The notes below the pieces were generated by a model. That model did not search any database, was not told the origin of the DNA, and saw only the letters and a list, made by a program, of their open reading frames with translations. Shown here piece by piece: positions 33,701-41,612 of a DNA stretch of 64,000 bases (its first letter is position 1; each line of letters starts with the position of its first letter). The stretch is from Streptacidiphilus sp. P02-A3a. Lineage in GTDB: Bacteria > Actinomycetota > Actinomycetes > Streptomycetales > Streptomycetaceae. The stretch spans positions 2,551,922-2,615,921 of the forward strand of contig NZ_CP048289.1 in NCBI RefSeq assembly GCF_014084105.1, given 5' to 3'. Both the position numbers and the translations under genes were made by a program.

Positions 33701-34111
33701 GCCTGGAACGAACGGCTGGAGGTGCAGGGCTTCGCCGCGCCGGTGTGGGTGAACGCGGTCGGCGGCCAGGTCGGCACGCCGACCGCGGTGGTCGCCTCCA
33801 CCGCCTCCGACAGCATCACCGTCGCCCTGCCGGAGTCCGCGTTCGGGACGCCCACCTCGGGCTGGACCTTCACCCTCGCCCTGGCCGGGCAGGACGGCTA
33901 CAGCCCGGACCTGGCCCGCGCCTTCGCCGCCACCCCGCAGCCCTACTCCTTCGGCGTCTGCCCGGTCGGCGGCACCGCGCGGATCTGCTCGGCCGACCCG
34001 GGCACGGTCGCCAAGGTGATGGACACCATCACCCCGCCCGGGGTCTCCCAGGCCACCGAGCTGGACAGCAGCCGCGGGCCGGTCGTACTCCAGGGGGTGA
34101 CCGTCCCGTAG
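30731..34111 (+). CDS. Secreted GH15 glucodextranase/glucoamylase-like enzyme
   Basis: 1,126 residues. The signal peptide spans about residues 1-30, with a cleavage site near AHAAP. The order is a glucodextranase N domain (about 55-290), a GH15 (alpha/alpha)6 barrel (about 320-780), an Ig-like bacterial domain (about 795-895) and the C-terminal glucodextranase-type domain (about 895-1115; LDVTDPSGDDNGPGSYQYPT). Catalytic acid is in WEEQSGY near residue 505, and base is Glu of SGERAES near residue 691. It releases glucose from the non-reducing end of dextran- or starch-type alpha-glucans. ATG 30731 follows GAGGGG. The upstream box suggests MalR control. Confidence 0.88.
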   Translation: MTRHSRRAAATAAAAALSLLAAGAGAAHAAPAARRAAASIAPGAVATGAPGAASSFDLARKDCLGTARNTTSKVWYTVADGVLSDVYEPTVDNTDVSTLQYLVTDGSTFTDLQTRDMTYTVQSDESGMACTVTSTDAEHGYRLRTVYVTDPLRDTVLMHTSLSALPGSHVDVRALRVYARLDAHVNGDGGGGSQNGGANTGVVDAGSRTAVVYSDNTVTQAANRTYAVPTYMDLAADTAGTASVGYAGTAGDGLTELDATHTLTPVSTSAPDGHIVATEDVTPRQGGSITLALGFGRTQAQSVATAAASLRTPFDQIERAYTDGWRGYDDSLLRPPSSLPGIPAATVRRTYYLDADVLKASEDKTFPGAIVASLASPWGQAVNAGTLVGGEPVYYGSYREVFGRDLYEAFTGLMADGDVATARATTLFLLDEQQLPTGEIPRNSLVNGRAAPDTGGDQLDETAYPILMAYLSGLSGDDALWSRHLKPAADFLVSHGPAYGVERWEEQSGYSPSTIAAEIAGLTAASAIAARHGDRADAQLYQATADDFQRQIKDWTVTSTGPDSGSPYFIRLSKTGDPNATTSYSLGNGGPAPSQDAVIDGGFQELVRLGELPPNDPDFTNSLSVLDKQLSVSTPSGTGYYRYGDSAATGSADGYGDCSTTNSQTSCTTPGQPWPTTDTGTGHVWPVLSGERAESAIATGDRATAASLLSFMIKSASGVGLVPEQVWEDPDLPASPYGSDPTTASIGFTDGQAAGSASPLTWAQAQELRLITDLGQGRAVDRPALTTARYVTHGAPGTAAVTLTSPSSGATVEAATATVTGSTTPGAAVVVQADDTDTGAAANTVSTRADATGAFSVPVAVGFGSDQITVAATTATGATGYARTSVTGDITGGTSVLDVTDPSGDDNGPGSYQYPTDSAFTPGSFDLTRFQVITQGGTVYLRTTLKSLTPTFGNTMGAQLLDIYVHDPAAEATSTAAPYPTRDYSIAPADAWNERLEVQGFAAPVWVNAVGGQVGTPTAVVASTASDSITVALPESAFGTPTSGWTFTLALAGQDGYSPDLARAFAATPQPYSFGVCPVGGTARICSADPGTVAKVMDTITPPGVSQATELDSSRGPVVLQGVTVP

Positions 34112-34156
34112 CGGCCCGACCGGGGCACCGGGGGCGCGAGGCCGTACCGTACCGGC

Positions 34157-34717
34157 ATGGCGAAGAAGGCGAAGCGCGGCGGTCAGGGCACCCCCGCGAC
34201 CGTGGCCCTGGAGGCCGCCGGGGTGCGGTTCAGCGTCCACGCGTACGAGCACGACCCGGCCGCGGCCTCCTACGGCGAGGAGGCCTCGCAGGCGCTCGGA
34301 GTCCCGGCCGAGCGGGTGTTCAAGACGCTGCTGGCCGACGTCGACGGCGCGCTGGTGGTCGGCGTGGTCCCGGTCGCCGGGCAGCTCGACCTCAAGGCCC
34401 TGGCCGCCGCCGTCGGCGGCAAGCACGCCGCGATGGCCGACCCGGCCGCGGCCGAGCGGGCCACCGGCTACGTGCTCGGCGGCATCTCGCCGCTGGGCCA
34501 CCCGGCCGGGCGGCTCTGCGCGCTGGACCCGGGCAGCCCCGCCGAGCTGGCCGCGCGCCGCGGCCGCCGACTGGCCACGGTGCTGGACGCCACCGCGCTG
34601 GACCACCCGACGGTGTTCGTCTCGGCGGGTCGGCGCGGCCTGGAGGTGGAGCTGCCCCCGGCCGACCTGGTCGCCCTCACCGCCGCCCGCACCGCCCGCA
34701 TCGGCCGTCCGTGCTGA
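34157..34717 (+). CDS. ybaK: YbaK/EbsC-type aminoacyl-tRNA deacylase
   Basis: 186 residues of the Cys-tRNA(Pro) editing family. The catalytic Lys is in RVFKTLLADVDG (about residues 53-64); the rest shows VVPVAGQLDLKALAAAVG, TGYVLGGISPLG and ALDHPTVFVSAGRRGLEVEL as expected. It hydrolyses mischarged Cys-tRNA(Pro) in family members. ATG 34157. 46 bp after the GH15 gene on the same strand but with no functional link. Confidence 0.9.
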   Translation: MAKKAKRGGQGTPATVALEAAGVRFSVHAYEHDPAAASYGEEASQALGVPAERVFKTLLADVDGALVVGVVPVAGQLDLKALAAAVGGKHAAMADPAAAERATGYVLGGISPLGHPAGRLCALDPGSPAELAARRGRRLATVLDATALDHPTVFVSAGRRGLEVELPPADLVALTAARTARIGRPC

Positions 34718-34802
34718 GCCCCGGCGCCGTGCCCGGAGGCGGGCGTACGCCAACCGGAGTACACCCGGCTCGCCGTTCCGGCGGAGGGCGCGCTTGCCCG
34801 GT

Positions 34803-36041
34803 ATGGCTACCGTAGAAGGCATGCACCTCTTCCACAGCTGCCGAGCCCTGGCGCGCGCGCACCCGTACCGGGCGGACGGGCTGCTGGCGGTGGTGTTCTA
34901 CGTGGTGACGCTGGTCGCGCTGCCCGCCCACCAGACCCTGCGCGACTGGTCCGACCTCAACCCGCTGCTGGTGCTGGCCGTCGCCGGGGTGCCGGTGTTC
35001 GCGCCGCTGGCCTGGCGCCGCCGGTACCCGGTGGCGGTGCTCGGCATCGTCGTCGCCGGGACCATCGGCTACATGGTGATCGGCCCGGTGCGCGGCCCGA
35101 TCCTGCTCGGCTCGGCGGTCGCCGTCTACACCGTCTGCTCGACCGTGGAACGGCGGCTGGCGCTGGCCGTCGGCTGGTGCTCGGCGCTGGCGCTCGGCAT
35201 CACCAGCTGGGACCGCTCGCCCGACGCCTGGAACAAGTCGGTGAACGCGGTCGCCTTCGCCTGGGTGGCGCTCGCCGTCGCCGTCGGCGAGGCGGTCCGC
35301 AGCCGCCGGGCCTTCGTCGCGGCGATAGAGGAGCGCGCCCGGCGCGCCGAGCACACCCGCGAGGAGGAGGCCCGGCGCCGGGTCGCCGAGGAGCGGATGC
35401 GGATCGCCCGCGAGCTGCACGACATCGTCGGCCACCACATCGCCCTGATCAACGTCCAGGCCGGGGTCGCCTCGCACGTCCTGGACAGCCAGCCGGAGCT
35501 GGCCAGGGCCGCGCTGGCGCACGTCCGCGAGGCCGGGCGGTCGGCGCTGTCGGAGCTGAACGCCACCGTGAGCGTGCTGCGCCAGGGCGACGAGACGGAC
35601 ACCCCGATCGAGCCCGCGCCCGGGCTCGAACAGCTGCCCAGCCTGCTGGAGTCCTTCGACCGCGCCGGGCTGCGGGTCTCCCGGCTGGACGAGGGCGAGC
35701 CGCGCCGGGTGCCCGCCGCGGTCGACCTCACCGCCTACCGGATCGTCCAGGAGTCGCTGACCAACGTCCGCAAGCACGCCGGGACCTCGGCCGCGACGCT
35801 GCGGCTGGCCTACCGCCGGGACGCGCTCAGCATCGAGGTCGAGGACGACGGCCCCGGCGCGTCGGAACCGGCCGGGCGCGCCGGGTACGGTCTGATCGGG
35901 ATGCGGGAGCGGGCGGCCTCGGTCGGCGGCAGCTTCCGCGCGGGCCCGGGCCCGGACGGCGGTTTCCGGGTGCGGGTGGAACTGCCGCTGGCGATGGCGG
36001 CGCAGTTCAGCCGGACGAGCTTGGTGAACGGGAGCGTATGA
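34803..36041 (+). CDS. Sensor histidine kinase (HisKA_3 type)
   Basis: About 412 residues. Four or five N-terminal membrane helices (residues about 20-160), a coiled stretch rich in Arg/Glu (RRAEHTREEEARRRVAEERM), the phosphoacceptor His in RIARELHDIVGHHIALINVQ (about residue 208), and a C-terminal ATPase domain (NVRKHAGTSA; VEDDGPGAS; GYGLIGMRERAASVGG). Start uncertain: TTG 34794 has the best-placed GGAGGG, ATG 34803 and ATG 34821 are alternatives. Overlaps the response regulator by ATGA. Signal unknown. Confidence 0.9.
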   Translation: MATVEGMHLFHSCRALARAHPYRADGLLAVVFYVVTLVALPAHQTLRDWSDLNPLLVLAVAGVPVFAPLAWRRRYPVAVLGIVVAGTIGYMVIGPVRGPILLGSAVAVYTVCSTVERRLALAVGWCSALALGITSWDRSPDAWNKSVNAVAFAWVALAVAVGEAVRSRRAFVAAIEERARRAEHTREEEARRRVAEERMRIARELHDIVGHHIALINVQAGVASHVLDSQPELARAALAHVREAGRSALSELNATVSVLRQGDETDTPIEPAPGLEQLPSLLESFDRAGLRVSRLDEGEPRRVPAAVDLTAYRIVQESLTNVRKHAGTSAATLRLAYRRDALSIEVEDDGPGASEPAGRAGYGLIGMRERAASVGGSFRAGPGPDGGFRVRVELPLAMAAQFSRTSLVNGSV

Positions 36042-36709
36042 CGATCAAGGTGCTGCTGGCCGACGACCAGATCCTGGTCAGGGCCGGTCTGAAGGTGCTG
36101 GTGGACTCGGCCCCCGACCTGGCCGTCGTCGGCGAGGCGGCGACCGGGCGGGAGGCGGTGCAGCTGGCCCGCACCGCCCGGGCGGACGTGGTGCTGATGG
36201 ACATCCGGATGCCGGAGCTCGACGGCCTCGCCGCGACCCGCGAGATCATGGCCGACGAGGACCTGGCCGGGGTCCGGGTCCTGGTGCTGACCACCTTCGA
36301 GATCGACGAGTACGTGTTCCAGGCGCTGCGGGCCGGGGCCAGCGGCTTCCTCGGCAAGGGCGCGGAGCCGGGCGACCTGCTGGACGCGATCCGGGTGGTC
36401 GCCCGCGGCGAGTCGCTGCTCTCGCCGGTCGCCACCCAGAGCCTGATCGCGCGCTTCCTGGAGCAGCCCGACCGGCGGCCGACCCCGGCGCCGGAGCGGC
36501 TGTCGGTGCTGACCGAGCGCGAGCGCGAGATAGTCGCCCTGGTCGCCACCGGTGCCTCGAACGACGACATCGCCGAGGACCTGGCGGTGAGCCCGCTCAC
36601 CGTGAAGACCCACGTGAGCCGGGCGCTGCTGAAGCTCGGTGCCCGGGACCGGGCACAGCTGGTGGTCCTCGCCTACGAGACCGGGCTGGTCCGCCCCGGC
36701 GAACGCTGA
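36038..36709 (+). CDS. NarL/LuxR-family response regulator
   Basis: 223 residues. Receiver domain with acidic LLADDQ, phosphoacceptor Asp in VVLMDIRMPELDG (about residue 54), and Lys in FLGKGAEPG. LuxR-type HTH at the C-terminus (LTEREREIVALVATGASNDD; LAVSPLTVKTHVSRALLKLG). Starts in the kinase stop codon, so a cotranscribed two-component system. Targets unknown. Confidence 0.94.
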   Translation: MTIKVLLADDQILVRAGLKVLVDSAPDLAVVGEAATGREAVQLARTARADVVLMDIRMPELDGLAATREIMADEDLAGVRVLVLTTFEIDEYVFQALRAGASGFLGKGAEPGDLLDAIRVVARGESLLSPVATQSLIARFLEQPDRRPTPAPERLSVLTEREREIVALVATGASNDDIAEDLAVSPLTVKTHVSRALLKLGARDRAQLVVLAYETGLVRPGER

Positions 36710-36781
36710 CCTGACCCTGTCACCTGGGCGTATTCCTCGCGTCCGCGTGACATACCACACAGGCTGAAGCTGGTCCCCGTC

Positions 36782-36812
36782 TTGTCAAAACCGCGTCCGA
36801 TCATGGCAGACT
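36782..36812 (+). promoter_or_regulatory. Candidate promoter of the riboflavin operon
   Basis: TTGTCA (36782-36787) and CAGACT (36807-36812) with 19-nt spacing would start transcription about 15 nt before the riboswitch. Confidence 0.4.
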
Positions 36813-36833
36813 GACTGACGTAGTAAGACGTTT

Positions 36834-36960
36834 GCGCACTCCGGGGTCGGTGTAATTCCGAACCGGCGGTTATAGTCCGCGACCCGCCCGCTGCCAGCGG
36901 CCGGTTGACCAGGTGAGATTCCTGGACCGACGGTGAAAGTCCGGATGGGAGGCAGTGCGC
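36834..36960 (+). ncRNA. FMN riboswitch (RFN element)
   Basis: Complete aptamer. The P1 stem is exact: GCGCACT (36834-36840) pairs with AGTGCGC (36954-36960). In between lie the conserved junction segments CCGGGGTCGGTG, CCGAACCGGCGGT, AGTCCGCGACCCGC, GGTTGACCAGGTGAGATTCC, CGACGGTGAAAGTCCGGATG and GGAGGCAGTG. It sits 170 nt upstream of ribE. See findings for a proposed switching mechanism by anti-Shine-Dalgarno pairing. Confidence 0.96.
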
Positions 36961-37001
36961 GGCGGACAGGGCTGTGTCGCATGAGTGTGCGCGCGTCCGC
37001 C
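36961..37001 (+). other. Hairpin following the FMN aptamer
   Basis: GGCGGAC (36961-36967) and GTCCGCC (36995-37001) form a perfect 7-bp stem directly after the aptamer. Part of the expression platform or a spacer stem. Confidence 0.5.
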
Positions 37002-37130
37002 ACCCCCTCGCCGGGGCGGCCGGAGCTGCGCCGTTCCCGTGCGGCTCCTCCCGTGGCACGGTGTGCCGTCCGCTTTCTCTCTTCCCAGAGCCCCGGAGTC
37101 CGTGGTCCGGGCCTTGCGGAGGAGAGCTGC

Positions 37131-37784
37131 ATGTTCACGGGAATCATCGAAGAGCTGGGCGAGGTCCTGTCGGTACAGGACCTGGGGGACTCCTCGCGCA
37201 TCCGCCTGCGCGGACCGCTGACCACCCAGGACGCCCGCGAAGGGCAGTCCATCGCCGTCAACGGCGTCTGCCTGACCGTCCTCGACACCAATGAGCGACT
37301 GGCCGCCGCACCGGGCGAGTTCAGCGCCGACGTGATGGCCGAGACGCTGCACCGCTCCAGTCTCGGCGCGCTGCGCCCCGGTTCGCAGGTCAACCTGGAA
37401 CGTGCCATGGCGCTGGGCGCCCGCCTCGGCGGCCACCTGGTCCAGGGCCATGTCGACGGCACCGCCGAACTGCTCTCCCGCAGCCCCGGCGAGCCCGGCG
37501 CCGACGGCAGCCCCCAGTGGGAGGTACTGCGCTTCAGCCTGCCCGCCGGGCTCTCCCGCTACCTGGTGGAGAAGGGATCGATCACGGTCGACGGCGTCAG
37601 CCTGACCGTGGTGGACGCCCCCGCCGACTCCTTCACGGTGAGCCTGATCCCGGCCACGCTGACCCACACCACACTGGGCCGCAAGCAGGTCGGTGAGCTG
37701 GTCAACCTGGAGGTCGACGTCCTCGCCAAGTACGTCGAGCGGCTGCTCGGCGACCGCGCGGCGAGCACCGGGGCAGGGGACTGA
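37131..37784 (+). CDS. ribE: Riboflavin synthase, alpha chain
   Basis: Dismutates two 6,7-dimethyl-8-ribityllumazine into riboflavin. The 217 residues form two tandem lumazine-binding barrels: [10 protein letters not shown] at the N-terminus with [11 protein letters not shown], and the second barrel with [13 protein letters not shown] (about residues 149-161); HLVQGHVDG lies between. ATG 37131 follows the strong site GGAGGAG (37118-37124), which is complementary to an upstream CTCCTCC. First gene of ribE-ribM-ribBA-ribH under the FMN riboswitch. Confidence 0.95.
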   Translation: MFTGIIEELGEVLSVQDLGDSSRIRLRGPLTTQDAREGQSIAVNGVCLTVLDTNERLAAAPGEFSADVMAETLHRSSLGALRPGSQVNLERAMALGARLGGHLVQGHVDGTAELLSRSPGEPGADGSPQWEVLRFSLPAGLSRYLVEKGSITVDGVSLTVVDAPADSFTVSLIPATLTHTTLGRKQVGELVNLEVDVLAKYVERLLGDRAASTGAGD

Positions 37785-37790
37785 GCGGCG

Positions 37791-38447
37791 ATGGGCTTCT
37801 TCAACGACCTGAACAGCCAGGCGTTCGTCATATTCGGCGAACACATCAAGTGGTCCGACATGATCGGCAACCTGCTCGGCCTGGCCGCGCTCGCCCTCGG
37901 CTGGCGGCGCTCCGTCGTCACCTGGCCGGTGCAGCTGCTGTCCGGCGCGGTGCTGGTCGCCGCGTACGCCTCGCAGCACCTGCCCGGCGGCGTCGGCAAG
38001 CAGCTGATCGTGATCGTGGTCTCGCTCTGGGGCTGGCGGCAGTGGCGCGGCGGCACCGCCGGGACCGCGGGCGAGCTGGCCATCCGCTTCGCCAGCTGGC
38101 GCGAGCGCGGCTGGCTGGTCGCCGGTACCGCCGTCGGCACCGTCGCCACGGCCCTGCTGTTCCAGTGGTTCAACCTCTCCTGGGCGCCCTGGCCGGACGC
38201 CTACATCTTCGTCGGAACGCTCGCCGCGATGGTCGCCCAGGGCCGCGGCTGGGTCGAGTTCTGGTTCGCCTGGCTCGCCGTGGACGTGGTCGGCGTGCCC
38301 CTGGCCTTCAACAACGGCCTGGCCTTCTCCGGCCTGGTCTACATCGTCTACTTCGTGCTGGTGGTCGCCGGGATGCGCTCCTGGTGGCTGAGCACCAGCC
38401 GCCCGCAGCAGCCGCGTGTCGCCGCCCCGAAAGGAGTCACGGTATGA
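37791..38447 (+). CDS. ribM: RibM-type riboflavin transporter (PnuC family)
   Basis: 218 residues with about seven membrane helices, of the PnuC family. Trp-rich signature [11 protein letters not shown] between helices, as in PnuC. In a riboflavin cluster between ribE and ribBA, PnuC-like proteins of Corynebacterium and of roseoflavin-producing Streptomyces (RibM) import riboflavin, so flavin rather than nicotinamide riboside is the likely substrate. Starts 6 nt after ribE; overlaps ribBA by ATGA. Confidence 0.85.
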   Translation: MGFFNDLNSQAFVIFGEHIKWSDMIGNLLGLAALALGWRRSVVTWPVQLLSGAVLVAAYASQHLPGGVGKQLIVIVVSLWGWRQWRGGTAGTAGELAIRFASWRERGWLVAGTAVGTVATALLFQWFNLSWAPWPDAYIFVGTLAAMVAQGRGWVEFWFAWLAVDVVGVPLAFNNGLAFSGLVYIVYFVLVVAGMRSWWLSTSRPQQPRVAAPKGVTV

Positions 38448-39748
38448 GTACCGTCGCCGAACTGCCCGAAGCACGCACTGAGCTGCCCGAGACCGGAGCC
38501 GAGGCCGTGGTCTTCGACGATCTCTCGCTGGACCCGGTCGAGCTGGCCGTCGCCGAGCTCGCCGCCGGGCGCCCGGTGGTCGTCGTCGACGACGAGAACC
38601 GGGAGAACGAGGGCGACCTCGTCTTCGCCGCCGAACTGGCCACCCCGGAACTGGTCGCCTTCGCCATGAACGAGTGCCGCGGCCTGGTCTGCGTCCCGAT
38701 GACCGGGGCCGACCTGGACCGGCTGCTGCTGCCGCAGATGGTGGAGCGCAACACCGAGAGCCACGGCACCGCCTTCACCGTCTCGGTGGACGCGAAGCAC
38801 GGCGTCACCACCGGCATCTCCGCCGCCGACCGGGCGCACACCATGCGGCTGCTGGCCGACCCCGACAGCGTCGCGGAGGACTTCGCCCGCCCCGGCCACA
38901 TCTTCCCGCTGCGGGCCAAGGACGGCGGCGTGTTCACCCGCAACGGCCACACCGAGGCCGGTCCCGACCTGTGCCGACTGGCCGGGCTGCGCCCGGTCGC
39001 GGCGATCTGCGAGATCGCCAACGCCGACGGCACCATGGCCCGGCTGCCGGAGCTGGTGCCCTTCGCCCGCCGCCACGGCCTGGCCATCATCTCCATCGAG
39101 GACCTGATCGCCTACCGGCAGCGCACCGAGCGCACGGTCACCCGCGCCGCCGTCACCGGGCTGCCCACCGCCCACGGCGAGTTCACCGCCCTCGGCTACC
39201 GCAGCGAGCCCGACGGCGTCGAGCACATCGCCCTGGTCGCCGGCGGCCTGGACGCCGAAGGGCGGCTGCCCGACGGCGAGGACGTGCTGGTCCGGGTCCA
39301 CTCCGAATGCCTGACCGGGGACGTCTTCGGCTCGCTGCGCTGCGACTGCGGCCCGCAGCTGGAGGCCTCGCTGGAGCGGATCTCCACCGAGGGCCGGGGC
39401 GTGGTGCTCTACCTGCGCGGTCACGAGGGGCGCGGCATCGGCCTGCTGCACAAGCTGCGCGCGTACCAGCTGCAGGAGGCCGGGCACGACACCGTGGACG
39501 CCAACCTGGAGCTGGGGCTCCCGGCGGACGCCCGCGACTACGCCGCCGCCGCGCGGATGCTGGACGACCTCGGCGTGCGCTCGGTGCGGCTGCTGACCAA
39601 CAACCCGGCCAAGGGCGCGGCGCTGGAGGAGGAGGGCCTCAAGGTCACCGGCCGCGAGCCGGTGCGCACCCCGGCGGGCGAGCACAACCTGCGCTACCTG
39701 CGCACCAAGCGCGACCGGATGGGCCACGACCTGCCCTGGCTCGCGTAG
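38444..39748 (+). CDS. ribBA: Bifunctional 3,4-dihydroxy-2-butanone-4-phosphate synthase / GTP cyclohydrolase II
   Basis: 434 residues supplying both precursors of riboflavin. N-terminal RibB half ([31 protein letters not shown], about residues 45-225) and C-terminal RibA half with the zinc site [17 protein letters not shown] (about 285-302) and [15 protein letters not shown] 38444 follows AAAGGAG and overlaps the ribM stop. A 25-residue acidic head precedes the RibB domain. Confidence 0.95.
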   Translation: MSTVAELPEARTELPETGAEAVVFDDLSLDPVELAVAELAAGRPVVVVDDENRENEGDLVFAAELATPELVAFAMNECRGLVCVPMTGADLDRLLLPQMVERNTESHGTAFTVSVDAKHGVTTGISAADRAHTMRLLADPDSVAEDFARPGHIFPLRAKDGGVFTRNGHTEAGPDLCRLAGLRPVAAICEIANADGTMARLPELVPFARRHGLAIISIEDLIAYRQRTERTVTRAAVTGLPTAHGEFTALGYRSEPDGVEHIALVAGGLDAEGRLPDGEDVLVRVHSECLTGDVFGSLRCDCGPQLEASLERISTEGRGVVLYLRGHEGRGIGLLHKLRAYQLQEAGHDTVDANLELGLPADARDYAAAARMLDDLGVRSVRLLTNNPAKGAALEEEGLKVTGREPVRTPAGEHNLRYLRTKRDRMGHDLPWLA

Positions 39749-39771
39749 TACCCCCGACCTGCAACCGCACC

Positions 39772-39798
39772 AACGAGACGAACGAGACGAAGGAGACG
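39772..39798 (+). repeat. Three tandem 9-bp units ending in the ribH ribosome-binding site
   Basis: AACGAGACG, AACGAGACG and AAGGAGACG in a row. The third differs by one base, which creates the AAGGAG that serves ribH. Confidence 0.65.
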
Positions 39799-39800
39799 CC

Positions 39801-40298
39801 GTGAGCGGCGAGGGAGCACCCAAGCTGGAGCTGAGTGACTGCGAGGGCCTGCGGGTGGCGGTGATCGCCTCCCAGTGGCACGAGCGGATCATGGGTGGTC
39901 TGCTGGACGGCGCCCAGCGGGCGCTGAAGGAGTACGGCGTCGAGGACTCGGTGGTGCTCCGGGTGCCCGGCAGCTTCGAGCTCCCGGTGGTCGCCAAGGC
40001 CCTGGCCGAGCGCGGCTACGACGCGGTGGTGGCCCTGGGTGTGGTCATCCGCGGCGGAACCCCCCACTTCGACTATGTGTGCGAGGCCGCCACCATGGGC
40101 CTGGTCCAGGTCTCCGCCAACACCGGTGTGCCGGTCGGCTTCGGCCTGCTGACCTGCGACGACGAGCAGCAGGGGCTGGACCGGGCCGGGCTTGAGGGCT
40201 CGCGTGAGGACAAGGGCTTCGAGGCGACCACCGCCGCGCTGGCCACCGCCGCGCTGCTGCGCGGCCTGTCCGCCCCGGTCGGCGGCTCCGCCGGGTGA
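39801..40298 (+). CDS. ribH: 6,7-dimethyl-8-ribityllumazine synthase
   Basis: Condenses the RibA and RibB products to lumazine; subunits form a large capsid-like oligomer in the family. The 165 residues contain [50 protein letters not shown] (catalytic His region) and [23 protein letters not shown] 39801 follows AAGGAG. Last gene of the rib operon. Confidence 0.95.
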   Translation: MSGEGAPKLELSDCEGLRVAVIASQWHERIMGGLLDGAQRALKEYGVEDSVVLRVPGSFELPVVAKALAERGYDAVVALGVVIRGGTPHFDYVCEAATMGLVQVSANTGVPVGFGLLTCDDEQQGLDRAGLEGSREDKGFEATTAALATAALLRGLSAPVGGSAG

Positions 40299-40379
40299 GC
40301 GTTCGGACGAGCGTTCACCGTCCGTTCCCTGGGACGCCGACGCGTCCCGGGGAACCGACCGCGTAGGGTGTGACGCATC

Positions 40380-40649
40380 ATGGCTCAGAAGACATTTGAG
40401 GAGCTCTTCACCGAGCTCCAGCAGAAGGCCGCCGGCGGCGGGCCGGGTTCGCGTACCGCCGAGCTGGTCGGGCAGGGCGTGCACGCCATCGGCAAGAAGG
40501 TGGTCGAGGAGGCCGCCGAGGTGTGGATGGCCGCGGAGTACGAGTCGGACGAGCGGACCGCGGAGGAGATCTCCCAGCTGCTCTACCACGTCCAGGTGAT
40601 GATGGTCGCCCGCGGCCTCACCCTGGAGGACGTCTACACCCATCTGTAG
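40380..40649 (+). CDS. hisE: Phosphoribosyl-ATP pyrophosphatase
   Basis: Second step of histidine synthesis: hydrolyses PR-ATP to PR-AMP. The 89 residues show [29 protein letters not shown] (metal-binding Glu) and [18 protein letters not shown] about 12 nt before ATG 40380 could be a -10 for a leaderless or short-leader transcript. Paired with hisG, away from the main his operon, as usual in streptomycetes. Confidence 0.94.
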   Translation: MAQKTFEELFTELQQKAAGGGPGSRTAELVGQGVHAIGKKVVEEAAEVWMAAEYESDERTAEEISQLLYHVQVMMVARGLTLEDVYTHL

Positions 40650-40672
40650 ACCCCGCCCTTGAGTTTTCACGG

Positions 40673-40706
40673 GAGCGGGGCACCGAGCACATCCGGTGCC
40701 CCGCTC
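40673..40706 (+). terminator. Hairpin between hisE and hisG
   Basis: Perfect 13-bp arms (GAGCGGGGCACCG / CGGTGCCCCGCTC) with an 8-nt loop, 24 nt after hisE and 46 nt before hisG. With both genes on one strand, it may be a partial terminator setting the hisE:hisG ratio. Confidence 0.72.
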
Positions 40707-40751
40707 TTCGCATGTTCGGACACGAAAACACCCACGAAAGGCATCACACTC

Positions 40752-41600
40752 ATGCTGCGCATCGCCGTTCCCAACAAGGGGTCCCTCTCCGAGCCGGCGT
40801 CCGCGATGCTCCATGAGGCCGGTTACCGTCAGCGCAAGGACTCCAAGGAACTGGTCCTGGTCGACCCGGAGAACAACGTCGAGTTCTTCTTCCTGCGCCC
40901 GCGCGACATCGCGATCTACGTCGGCTCCGGTCGGTTGGACGTCGGGATCACCGGTCGTGACCTGCTGCTCGACTCCGGCGCGGACGCGGAGGAGGTGCTG
41001 GCCCTGGGCTTCGCCGGGTCCACCTTCCGCTTCGCCGCCCCGGCCGGGGCCGCCTCCAGCGTCAAGGACCTGGAGGGCCGCCGGATCGCCACCTCGTACA
41101 CCGGTCTGGTCGCCAAGCACCTGACCGAGCACGGCGTCACCGCCGGTGCCGTGGTCAAGCTCGACGGCGCGGTGGAGACGGCGGTGCAGCTGGGTGTGGC
41201 GGACGTGATCGCGGACGTGGTGGAGACCGGTACCAGCCTGCGCAACGCCGGGATGGAGGTCTTCGGGGAGCCGATCCTGGTCTCCGACGCGGTGGTGGTG
41301 CGTCCGGTCGACGCGGAGGCCGATCCCCGGGTCGACCAGTTCCTGCGACGTCTCCAGGGTGTTCTGGTGGCCCGTCGGTACGTGATGATGGACTACGACA
41401 TCCGCGCCGAGCGCGTCGCCGAGGCGGTGGCGCTCACCCCCGGCCTGGAGTCGCCCACGGTCTCGCCGCTGCACAGCGAGGGCTGGGTCGCCGTGCGGTC
41501 CATGGTGCTCCGCAGGGAGGCGCAGCGCATCATGGACGACCTCTGGGCCATCGGTGCCCGGGCGATCCTGGTCACCAACATCCACGCCTGCCGCCTGTAG
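40752..41600 (+). CDS. hisG: ATP phosphoribosyltransferase (long form)
   Basis: First, feedback-regulated step of histidine synthesis. The 282 residues are long-form: catalytic domains (RIAVPNKGSLSEPASAML; LRPRDIAIYVGSGRLDVGIT; RIATSYTGLVAKHL; DGAVETAVQLGVADVIAD VVETG) plus the C-terminal histidine-binding regulatory domain (from about residue 210, MMDYDIRAERV to ILVTNIHACRL). ATG 40752 follows AAAGG; the frame is open further up through the hairpin only. Confidence 0.95.
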   Translation: MLRIAVPNKGSLSEPASAMLHEAGYRQRKDSKELVLVDPENNVEFFFLRPRDIAIYVGSGRLDVGITGRDLLLDSGADAEEVLALGFAGSTFRFAAPAGAASSVKDLEGRRIATSYTGLVAKHLTEHGVTAGAVVKLDGAVETAVQLGVADVIADVVETGTSLRNAGMEVFGEPILVSDAVVVRPVDAEADPRVDQFLRRLQGVLVARRYVMMDYDIRAERVAEAVALTPGLESPTVSPLHSEGWVAVRSMVLRREAQRIMDDLWAIGARAILVTNIHACRL

Positions 41601-41612
41601 CCAGGAGGCCCC

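Noticed and set aside
30655-34815. A 1,386-codon open frame on the plus strand over the GH15 gene
   Set aside because: It is an out-of-phase shadow full of Arg/Gly/His/Pro; the overlapping frame at 30731 has a signal peptide, domains and catalytic residues.
31184-34822. A 1,212-codon open frame on the minus strand opposite the GH15 gene
   Set aside because: Low-complexity Gly/Arg/Val composition typical of antisense frames in very GC-rich genes; no family motif.
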